Position numbers and translations under genes: made by a program
Part shown: positions 9,382 to 20,600 of the stretch, in pieces
Numbering within the stretch: position 1 is the stretch's first letter
How the letters are laid out: every line of letters begins with the position of its first letter
Assembly (NCBI GenBank): GCA_023091665.1
Contig: JALJCQ010000006.1
Span: 1,240,001-1,304,000, forward strand
Direction of reading: 5' to 3'
Origin: Pythium myriotylum
Lineage: Eukaryota; Oomycota; Peronosporomycetes; Pythiales; Pythiaceae
Length of the DNA stretch: 64,000 nucleotides
The notes under the pieces: model-generated
Database searches by the model: none
What the model was told of the DNA's origin: nothing
The model's input: the letters and a program-made list of their open reading frames with translations, nothing else

Positions 9382-10501
9382 CTACCTGCGTTGCTGGTCG
9401 GCTGAAAGTCGAGCCAGAGCCTTCACGAACGATGGGTCATCGTGGTAAAAGATGAGCGCGGCCTGGAACTCGCTCAAGTCAAGCTGTCTTGCTTTACAAA
9501 ACTGCTCGGTTAACTCCCCAGAGCGCTTGATGTAGGCGGCTGCGATCCGCTGGTGCTGCTGTGTTGCTGATAGGTCACTGTGAGCAGCTCGCACGTCGCG
9601 CGCGATCGTCTCCATCTCGGTCGTGAGCGTCGGGATCAGCTTCTCCATCACCTGAATGACTGTCTCAAGAGGAATCTTAGGTTTCTCCTGCTTCACAAGC
9701 TGCACAAAAGGCCACCATCAGCCGATTGCCAGTGCATGCGATCGAAGAGTCTGCATTACCGCCTTGTTGTGGGTGGGAATCAGCGGCTCGCGGGAGCCAG
9801 TCACTTTCCAGCGTAGTCGCTCGAGTCTCTTCACGTATCCTTCGATAGCCTCTGCCTCCTGGAGTGTAAGTTTGCCACCTGTGCCACCGCCACGGAGCTC
9901 GCCTTTCATCATGCGCTCCAGCGCGTCGCGCACTTGATCCTTCGTCACGTAGTTGTTGCGAAAGACCGCATCCTGAACGTTCTCGAGCGTCGACTCGAAC
10001 TCGATGCTCATGTGGAGCGCAATCTGCTCGGGCGACAATGACAGCTTCCCATCATTTGCTTCCTTTTCCTAGTGTCATGAAGTGCCAATAAGCATTTCGT
10101 TTACTGCGGATCCATCACGCACAGCACACCTTCTCCACGCGCTTCTGCAGTTCCTCCAGCATTCGTCCTGCGAGCACCTCCATGTTGCGATCGATCTCGT
10201 CATAGAGGCGGAGCAGAGCCGCGACGTGCTGGATGGGGTTCTCCTTGTATCCTCCTTCCACTGGCTTCGTGGCTTCGCACTGCGCCGCAGTCGCAGCGCC
10301 AACCGCGACTGTCGACGCCAAGAGCACCGCGACCGAATTGCTCTTGCGACCGCTTCGCGTCTCCTTGCCGAGCGAGGCCGCGACGCCGCGCGCCGACGCC
10401 GCGGACGAGCCTCCAGGTTGAGCGGCGCTGCCTGCGAGTGCCTGCGCCGCGCGTGCGACCGCTGAGCGCTGGAGACGCCGGAGCGCCGATGCCATGGCCA
10501 T
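9382..10501 (-). CDS. Probable mitochondrial protein, three exons, unknown function
   Basis: Exons 10130-10501, 9760-10068 and 9382-9699 join in phase 0 to give 332 aa (RVEK joins EKEANDGKLSLSPEQ; PTHNKA joins LVKQEKPK). The N-terminus is rich in Arg, Ala and Ser with no acids over about 50 residues, typical of a mitochondrial presequence. It is followed by a hydrophobic segment near residues 61-80 (VAVLLASTVAVGAATAA), a possible inner-membrane anchor. The rest is charged and helical (LLRLYDEIDRNMEVLAGRML; LERMMKGELRGG; MEKLIPTLTTEMETIARDVR). I do not recognise a named domain. It is transcribed away from eIF3f, whose start lies about 207 bases off, so the two probably share a bidirectional promoter. 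Confidence 0.7.
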
Positions 10502-10708
10502 GTCCGCCACTTGCTGTGTCCATGACCTCACGACCAGCTTCACGACCAACACTCTTGTAAATGGAGTATGTGATTGGTTGTATATGTTCATCAACGTACA
10601 TCTCGAGTGTGGTATACACCCATCACGTATACCTGGCTAGCCAACTATCCGGACAGCGAGCAGCTCCACCCACTCAATCCCCCACCAATCCCGACGACGA
10701 CGGTGAAG

Positions 10709-11624
10709 ATGACCGGCGCGAACAACCTCGTCCTGGGCACGGAGGCCGTGTATGAGGCCAAAGTCCACCCCGTGGTCGTCTTCCAGATCCTCGACCGTGC
10801 ACTGCGTCGCTCGGACGAGCAGCACCGTGTGATTGGCACGCTGCTGGGTCGCGTGGAGAATGGCGTGGCCGAGATCACCAACAGCTTCGCTGTGCCGCAC
10901 CTCGAGAACGGCGACGAGGTCGCGGTCGGCAAGGACTACCACACGCAGATGTACGAACTCCACCAGCGCGTGAACGAGGGAGAGGTCATCGTTGGCTGGT
11001 ACGCCACCACGAACGACAAGACCGGCGCGCTGCTGGATGAGCCGGCCTGCCTCATCCACGAGTTCTACGGCTCTGTCTGCGAGATGCCCGTGCACCTTGT
11101 CGTGGACACGAGTCTCAAGACGGACAGCTTGCAGGTCTCGGCCTTTGTAAGCTCGCCGCTCGAGCTCGTGGAAAACGCGCTCGTGAACCAGTTCAAGCAG
11201 ATCCAGGTCGTCCAGAAGGTCACCGAGCCGGAGGCCATCGCCCGTGAGTGGAAGACCCGGCTTTACTTCAGTGCGATGGGTGCTAACCATGTGGTAATCT
11301 TCCGTAGTGAACGCCATGGCGCCGACTGAATCGGCTGCATCCCTCCCCACGGAGCTGGTGTCTCTCGAGGGTGCCATCGCCAAGCTCTACGAGTGTCTCG
11401 ACGGCGCCAGCTCTTTCGTGGGTGACGTTATCGCGGGCAAGGTGCCGGCCGATGCCAAGATTGGCCGCGAAATCGCGGATGCACTCGCATCCATTCCGCT
11501 CATCCGCGCGGACCAGTTCGACCAGATTTTCAACAGTGGACTGCAGGATCTGCTCATGGTGTCATACCTGTCGGGTCTGACGCAGGCCCAGTTGTCCATG
11601 GCCGAGAAGCTCATCAACACGTAG
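10709..11624 (+). CDS. EIF3F: Translation initiation factor eIF3 subunit F
   Basis: Exons 10709-11243 and 11308-11624 give 283 aa. eIF3f is an MPN-domain subunit of the eIF3 complex that helps load mRNA on the 40S ribosome. The MPN domain fills the N-terminal ~140 residues: VHPVVVFQILD, HRVIGTLLGRV, FAVPHLENGDEVAVG, VGWYATTND and LIHEFYG. As in other eIF3f proteins the metal-binding JAMM residues (ExnHxHx10D) are not intact, so it is not expected to be a deubiquitinase by that motif. The C-terminal helical half contains the family block QIFNSGLQDLLMVSYLSGLTQAQLSMAEKL. The intron (11244-11307, GTGAGT..TAG) joins EAIA to LNAMAPT in frame. The start is the first ATG matching family length. It converges with the NPHP4-like gene, 13 bases between stops. 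Confidence 0.95.
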
Positions 11625-11637
11625 AGTTTTATAGTTG

Positions 11638-14600
11638 CTAGTTGTAGCTCACTTGGAATCGTAGACACTCTTCACTTTGCTCGGTTTGTTGGTCATTTAC
11701 GAAGAGAAGGAGGTCACTCTCATCCCCCTGCATTGCTGACGTGGCAGGAAACACTAGTCGCATAAAGATTTGGCCAAGTGGAGGAACCTGCAGGACGTTA
11801 TCGCGCGGTCGCATACGGGTCGGATCACTCGAGCGAAGGACAACTGTCTGCGGTTGGTCCCACGGGTTAGAATACGCGATCTTCTTTTGTGCGCCCTGCG
11901 TTTGTGGAAGCGTGAGCTCGTATGACTTGGTGATGGCTGGCCTTCCGAGAGAGACGCAAAGAATCCAGGAGCCAACCAGCTCCATACTGTTAACGTCGAC
12001 AAGATGCACACGCACACGACATAGCGATGGTGCAGGCATCTCCGCCGCACAAAATCGCCACTCAATGCGATTGTAAGCATCGCCCACGAGCTGGAAAATT
12101 TGTGATGGGCGAAAGCTCACGTATTTCGCGTGATGCCATGTTGTGAAGCACCGCACATGACGCGGCTTCGACCCTGCGCCATCTCCGCGAATTACTAGTT
12201 CGCTACGTATGGTCTGTCCCAGCAGCGTGTGAACATCGAGCCGCATCGCTGACTGCACTCGGATCTGCCACACCTCGTCGATACGGGCGAAGTACTCGTC
12301 GTCGTAGATAACAACGTAGAACTCTTCCAGCGACGGATAAGAACCAACTCGGCACTTCAGCGACACAATCATGCCTTTCCCTGACGGTGGCGAAGGCTCT
12401 GTGACAGCTGCAACGCTGGGGTCGAGGCACACGAAATGCTTGCCAGGAGGGCAGTTCACAGTCCACTTCCATACTGAGTTGGCTGGATGCACAAAGCGAA
12501 GGACTCGGTGGCATGCAAATGCCTGGGGAAAGAGCTCCAACTTGAACAGCGCGACAGTGTGACCGTGAGTGCAACTTCGGACAGCCAGCGACATAGTAGT
12601 AGACGGCTTTGCCGTCGTCGTCGTAGTGGTCGGTTCGAGCCAACGCAGCTTGATCGGAATGGCTATTTGGTCGCTGGAATCCAGGACAAGCTCGTTCTCA
12701 GGGTCAACCATGTCGTGCTCGACGTCGTTCACGCTCGAGGCAGAGAGAGGAAGCTCGCCATAGGAGAGCGGTATATTCTGTCGGTAGAATCGCCACTCGT
12801 CGCTACTCTTTATGATATCAGCATCAACAGCAGCTGGCGCTGCCAAGAACTCGAGACGAAAGCGTTCTTGATGCGGATACGGGTTAACGAAAGCCAGCTC
12901 GGCGAAAACAAGCGCGGCGAACGACGGGAAGAAGGCTATATGGGTAGTCACTTGGTCACGCAAGAGAGAATATACCAGCGACTTCTTGTGACCGTCACGA
13001 TAGTACGAGAGAACTCGCTGCAGCTGGGACTTGTCATGAATGAATCGCGTGACAGTGCTGAGCGGCCTTGTCTTGGATGCTGATGACGCCTTCGCTCTCT
13101 CTTTGTGCGATCGTTGTTGCATTTGCTGGACAGCTCGGGCGAGCGCTTTCTCAGCGCGAGATACTTGCTTCGTGTGGTGTTTGTATCGAGCAAGCCGTTC
13201 GAGTTGGCGGGCATAGAGATGGTCATGCATTTTCGGTCCACAGGAAGCTCCGTCAACTGCACTGTCATCGTCGCCCTCTTCATTCGATTCGGACAGCAAA
13301 CTAAATCCCATTTCCATCAGTACCTGTAGGAACTCGACGCGTCGAAGCTCGCTCTTGGTCCTCGACCGTGAAGAGGAGTTGCTGGAGCTTGAATCGAGAT
13401 ACTTCTGGATGATTCGCGTCGGAAAGACACCACGTGAGTATGCGTCGATAGCTGCGCGTCGCAGCTTAACTTCGACTGACCGAATGGCAGGATCGCTGTG
13501 GAACTCGTAAGCGCACTCATAGTCGTGTAGCACATGCGATGATTCCGACGTAAAAACCGACGACACATTGGAGACATCTCCAGGCGCGCTTGTTGGTGGT
13601 TGAGAAATCGGAGTTACTTCTGTTCTCGTCTCCTTGGTGATGGTAGCCATCTCATCTTGAGTGGTTGAACAAGCACCAGCATCTCGAGAGATCGCGTTTG
13701 CTCTTTCAGATTCCAACACAATGGATCTTACTGAGCTATCACGTGCCGACAAAGACCCCCCTATCGAGAGGCTTCGACAATCTATCTCTGACGATAAACT
13801 CTTCGGTTGGGCATTGACTGATTCCGACGGTATCCCCTGAGCGATATGCTGCGATAGACCTTTGCCACTCAATGACTGCTGCAAGAAGACTTGAAAGTCT
13901 TGGACTGTAATGAAGCCCTTATGACCCAGGTCGATGCGTCTTGCCATACCCAGGGCAGCTTCTGCCGATACTCCTGTGAGATTCGAGCCTAGTTCCTTGA
14001 GCCCGCGAGCAAACTCATCGTACAATAACTTTCCATTCTCGTCTTTGTCGAAGTGTTCTAAAGCCTTGTGCAGATCTACTCCACTTGCCTGGGCCTGCGA
14101 GAGCAGATTGTGGAGATTCAAGAGACCGTCACGAATCTCGTTGGGCTGCTCTAGCGAGGTCATGGGAGATATGTCGGGTTTGCTAGGCCATCTTGGCATT
14201 ACGCCTCCCGGAGCTGCATGTGCCTGATTGACCGACTGACGCCGCGCACCTTTATTGGAGTGCGGCCTCTCAATACTAACACTAGAGCTAGTCTTCCGCA
14301 TTGCACGTCCTGTAGCACGGGCTTCAGCGAGGGAAGTACGCTGAGCGGGTGCGACAGCCATGCCAATTGCTTCTTTTTGAGCTCCGATGGCAATTTGCGG
14401 TGTCTGTACCTTCGAGCCAGCTAGAGTCTCCGTTACTTGCGATTTCTCTGCCTCGATGCCGGTTGAGAGTTTTGTTGGGTTCTTCTCGGCTGCCTGTTTA
14501 GGTGGCGAAGTGCTGGCTCCACTTCCGCCCGAAATATTACTGGGAGGTGTCAGGCTCCCGGTATCGGTAGGATTCTGGTTTCTTCCACCAGCGGGATTTT

Positions 14601-17600
14601 CAGCCAGCGAGGTTCGCCGTCTAGATGCTCCTCCGTCGCTTTTCTCCACAAAGACCTCACCATTCTTCTCTCTTGTGGTTATTCTCGCCGCGGCACGTGC
14701 GTCGGCGAAGGAAGGTCGGCGTGCAGATAGTGTAGGCGCAGTCTTTGAAGGAATCTTCGATCCCTTTTGCTGACTACGTGATGCTTCATTGGCGATAGTC
14801 TCCGGGTCGGTGCTCGCCCGCACTACCGTCTTTACTTCATTGTGTCTGCCGCTAGCACTATCCGATCCCGTTCGCCGGAGCCCTCCTCTATTCAAGCATA
14901 CTGTGGATTCAACGTTGCTATGTTCCAAGACTTCTTTTGTCCCAGAGCCCATCGAATTTGGCGTCGTGTGCAATGACTCCCTGTCCTCGGCGTTGGATCC
15001 ACCAGTCGGCAGATCATTCTGTGACATTTTGCCCACATGTGCATCGCCACCAGTGATACTTTCTTCGGGAGAAGCGCACGCCGGTATTGAAGTCGCGTCA
15101 TCAATGCTACACTTTGATGTAATTGCGCCGGGACGTAACCCTGCTGAATGTGGCTGACTGTGTACGAATGCCTGAAACTCATCCAAAGAGACATTGCCGC
15201 TTGCATTTGCATCTAAGATCTCGATAACTTGCATGATCTCGTGGCTTTTGACGGCCTCGAAACCAGGAAGCGCTCTAACCATAATTGAGAACTCGTCTCT
15301 AGTGATCGAGCCATCGTTATCGACATCAAAATGCGCAAAGCTCTGAGCAATGCTCACACCGCATCGCTCTGCCGACCCCAACAAGTCACGGAGCCGTTCA
15401 ACAACGCTTTTTGAGCTGGAGTCGAACAACTTTGTCTCCTCTGGTTGCCCTTCGTCAGATCCATCCGCCTTCGAACTCGGTGCTGTAGACGTGGGAAGGA
15501 GGAGGCGTTTAAATTCTATGAGAGATATTTCTCCACTGTGATCGCGGTCAATTTGATCCATGGCTTGGACCAAAAGGGCTTCGTTAAAGTCAATTCCGTC
15601 GCTGCCATTTTTGATAAGCTCCTGCATCGCAAGCATAAACTCGGTTCTTGTGATCGCTCCGCTCTTGTCCTTATCAAAATGGTCAAAACAGGCACCAACA
15701 TCCATCCCCTTATTCACCGCGGCAGCGAGCAATTCAGCGAGCCATGTGAGCACGTCCCTAGACGTCTCCTTTGCTTGGGATGACGACGTATCCTTTGGTT
15801 GTTCGGAACGTGGAAATAGGCACTGAAACTCACCGAATGAGATCTTGCCACTTCCGTCAACATCCAACTCGCGGATCATAGAATCCACAACCTCATCAGA
15901 CACGTTCTCAAACTGATCGCCGAGTTGACGGAGTGCTGAACGTAGCTCTGATGCGGTGATTTCGCCGTCACCGTCTGGGTCGAAGTGAGCAAAACAGCGT
16001 CGAGCATCAACACCCTTGGCTAATGCTAGTGCTAAGAAGTCACGCAGTTTCGTTCCCACCTCTGTCTTATCCAGATCAACAACTCGCGGCCGATCCGAAG
16101 GCATTGAGCTACAAAGGAGCACCAGGTCATCAGAGTTCACACGGTTCTTTTCGTCGACAAGACCCAACGTCTCCATCCATCCTAGTATGTGATCTAACTG
16201 ATCTCTGGGTACCTTGAACACGTTGCTGCACTTCAACTTCCATTGGGTGACTGACACCAAACTGCCCTTCTCATCACTGACTAACTCTCCACGATCAATT
16301 ATAGGCTTGAATAAAGCCATCAATTTCTGTTGAGCAGTACGCATTTCCTCGACAAACGCCTGAAACTCCGCGAAAGAGATGGAACCATCGCCGTTGGAGT
16401 CGAAACGTACAGTGACTGCACGAATGTCTTCTTCAGAAAGAGATCGAGAGATCTGGAATAGAGCATCCATTGTATTCGTGAATTCTCTAACACTGATAGA
16501 CCCGTCGGTGTTCTTGTCAAAATGCTGGAAAAGCTCGTTAATGGTGACTCCTTTTGATAAAGCGCGCAACAAGAGCTTGATAAGTTTGCGCTCCGCTTGG
16601 CTTAGCGAACGCTTTTTCTCCCTATCCTCTCGTGGAGTTTTTGATTCGACCCCACAAAAAGTGAGAAACTCGTGGTAGTCTACTACCATGTCGTCATTCT
16701 TGTTAATATTTTTTATCAGTCCCCGAAGAGCCTCCTCATTTAGAGACGCGAGCACTTGCCCGCCAACTTCGCTCGATTCCTTCTGGAGGCATAACCCAAG
16801 GGCGCTCTTGAACTCAATCATATCGAGAGTACCATTCTTATCAGTATCGAAGTGGTCAAACAACTCTTCAACATCGATGCCTTTGGCCTCGAGACGCTGA
16901 AAAACTTCTCGCACCGACTGTTCCATGTCCAATATCGTGAGCTTAACAACATCCTTTTTGTTTCTGGCAACATCGATACCTAGCCACTTCAGAAACTCCT
17001 CGTAGGAGACAGATCCGTCGCCATCAGAGTCGAATTGGCTGAGCAGTCGTTCCATAATGGTGCAAGCTGATGTGTCATCTGGTGAGTATTCGACACCGAG
17101 CTGCTTCAACGCGAAGCCAAGCTCATCGTAACTAAGGTTGCCGTCTCCAGAAGTGTCGAAATCCATAAAAACTTGGTGGACCTGAACACCTTTGTCTATT
17201 GCTCGCATGATTACTCGCTTTAAATGATCGCGCAGTTTTTGCACAGGCTCTTCAGCTATGCTTGATGGAGAGCTCGATACCGCCACAGCTGGACCAAATG
17301 GCTTCTCACCGTGAGTGGTCTGAATTGTTTGGGATGGAGGTCTCAGAGAAAGAAGTGCCATGAGCCCACTTCTACCCTCTCGATCACAAGCTATACGATT
17401 CGAGTGAGATGCCGATCCGCTTTTGTTCGTTCGAAAGATTTCGCATAGAAGATCCACTTCCTTAGCTGTTAGTGTAGTGGCATCACCCTCATTTCGAGTT
17501 CGGAGAAGTGTGCGACGCTGTGCGTTCTGTGCAGCATTCTCTCGTTGATCACACCCTCGTGTATTGTACAGACCTCGATCCACTAAGAGTCGATGAAGCT

Positions 17601-20600
17601 CAGCGTTATTTTCTGTTAGTGGGCGGGCTCGAACGCGATGCTTTGTTCCGCTCATAATCGATTTCTGATGCACGGTTTGCGTTACAACTGGTTGCGGGAC
17701 AGAATCGTTAGTTTTCATGGGTTCGGCGTTGCGTCCTTTGGATCCGTAGTTGCTGAGAAGAATCTGCAGCTTGCCAATGATAGGTCGAGATTCCGAACGT
17801 AGTTCGTCTAGATGCGTAGCATTATAGTTTGACGAATGCTGATCAAGATTGCTTAGTGGAGATGATAGCTCGGTGGTTCCTAAAGAGCTCTCCCAAACAT
17901 CAACTTCACCTTGAAACTTTTTCACGCCGGCGCCTTGACGCAGTAGCTCGTGTAGCGGCACAGCACACGTCCCGATATGAAACAAACTTTCCGCATCCCA
18001 CACGTCCACGTACAAGGTTTTGGTCAATAAATAAGTCGCAAATTGCCGGCTCTCGTGAGGGTTCGGTGAGGCAGTGGTGTCCACGTCGTACTGGATTGCA
18101 AGTGATGGCTTGTTGGCTGGGCTTTCCCGCATTAGCAGGTACGTGTGGCTAGGTCCTGATAGACTGAGCGGGCTGCCTAAACGCAGCGTCTCGGTACGCA
18201 TTGGCGGGAAGTGGTAGAATTGGAAAGTGAAGTAGAGGCGGGAAGGCGTGCTTGTGTTACTGAGTGGAGATGTTGAAACGACTCGGAATGCAGCGAAGTG
18301 GAAGCGAATTTCGTGGGCTTTGTAAATATCTTCAAGCTCGTGACGCAACACTTTCGGAGCTTCGAGCCCTCCTTTATTTCCATTCGACATTGGTTTTGAT
18401 TTCTTTCCCAAGGCTGGAAGTGTGTCATGAGCGTCGATGAAGCCATGGCGCATCAGCAGAGTCCTTGAGGCTCGACTCAACTCAGTCACTGGAGATCGAT
18501 CAAGCTGAAGCAATGGGACTGTCTCCTCTTGAACCAAGGAAGAAGTCTTCTGTGTTGAAGGTGGCCGAACTGGAGAGGTTCCTCGCTCTTCTTTATTAGA
18601 ATCAGCTCTCGTTCCTGTGCTGGGTTTATGAGTCGTCGTTGCCAAGGCGTTCAAAGTCTGGGCCAACACGGAATTAGCATCTGCCTTTGCGAGAATTTTC
18701 TTTGCCCAATGTTCGGCTGCGGTCTTTTCGTCTCCCACTTTGCTTGAATCAATGGGATTTGCGCTTGTTTTACTATTTTTCGATGTCTCTCCCCCGACAA
18801 CAGTGAGCACTAGATCGGCGAACGCAATTGAATCAGGAGAAGTTGATCGGTCTGAGCGTGCGGCGCTAATTATGTGGTGGGGCGGGGTATACACAGGGTT
18901 ATCGGTGTACGGACGGCATGCCGGGCCACTTAATAAGTCTACGTGAAGTGCATGGTGGTCACCTCCCATTCCAGTTTGTTCGGTGTTGGAAAGGTGTCCC
19001 CTGTCGTGCAAGTAGAGCTTCTTCCCGTCGCTGGGTACAACAACACGTGAAGCCATGGTTACTGTCACTACGTCATCCTCCGGGAGCACTCGCATCGGTT
19101 TTGCATCCAAGGCCTGCTGCTTTAGCTTTGCTGGCCAAGATACGCGAAAATGAACCGTAAACTGCAAGGAAACCACGATAGCCATGTACGGATGAAACAC
19201 GAAGCCTTTCAGGCGTGCTGGACTCGTTTGCTCACACTTCATTGCATCATCGCCGCGCAATTCGTCGACTTTTAATGGGACTGTGTGCTGCCTTGTCCGA
19301 AATGTTCGTCCATTATGTAGTGCAAGCTTAAGTACCCGAGCGGAGATATGGCCTCCTTCAACGCTTGATGCGCCGTCATGAATTGTTCTGCGGCTCAACT
19401 TCAACCGCGAAATCAAATTTGCCTCAACTTCATTCCGCAAGTGCAAAAACACACGCAGCGCTTGAACGTTTAGTGTGAAACACTCTTGAAGTTGGACTGT
19501 CTTCGGTACGAGCGAGCATATACGTGCAAACGACGATAGTGCCCCTTCGTATGCAGAGATGTCATCTTGATTTTCGTCTCCACTTCCTGAATCCCGCATC
19601 AGCATCAACTTCGGGTTCGTGCCGGCGTCAACACCCGCCAGGTTGCCGTGCTTGAGACCTGGTATCACTTCCAAAGCGCTGATGATCTCGTTTCGGCGGA
19701 TGAAACCACTTGGTGCGAGAACCGCAAGGGGTTCGAACGAGTGCAGATGATAGTAGAACTTACTCTGCTCGTGTCGAGGGTAAGATTGCCATTCCCCGGC
19801 GTTCTTGAGCTCCCACAGAACACGAGGATTGCCCGTGAACACGCAAATAGATTCCCCATTGGAAGAAACCGCAGTCGCTGAAGTGAATGAGAGCTCTGCA
19901 TTACTCATAGCTTCCCCGCCCACGGATTGAGCGAACAATGGTAAGATAGACCACCCACAACCAGCAGCTAACACTGTGGCCTTTGACTCTGAGTCTTTTC
20001 GGTACGCGACGAGCTCAACGACACCAACGCAGTTTGAATCGACTACATCGGACACGAAGTACGCACGGAAATTCAATGCAACGCCTCCCATGACATAGCG
20101 CAGTGAATTTGTCTTCGGATCTCGATTGGGCTTGATTTGTTCCAGATTGACGCATATTTCAGGACTCACCCATGTGCTACCAAAAAAGCGCTTCGATGGT
20201 TCATGAAAGAGGCTCACATGAACGCCTAACGTAACAATGATGTCTTCCTGGTCATCACTTTCGTCGTATGAACTGTCGTAATCAGCACAATCATCCTTCG
20301 TTGCGGTGGCTACGAACGTCCGCTTCGGCTTCATATGCGTACGAGATGACAAAACAGACCCCGGAATGACCCAGTTGGCGACTGACTTGACGTGAAGGCT
20401 GTAAGCCTTTGCTTTTTCAACTCGAATGACACCTTCTGGAGTCGGTAGAACAATAATACTTGATCGGAACTTTTCGAACTGGCACTCTCGGGTCACCCAG
20501 GCCGAGCGAGAACCTCGAATTCCCAGCACCGTATCCGTTGTATGGTGGGGCTGACGTTTCTTTCGTGTTGCTGCCGTCTTTTGGGTGCGATGTCTCTTTC

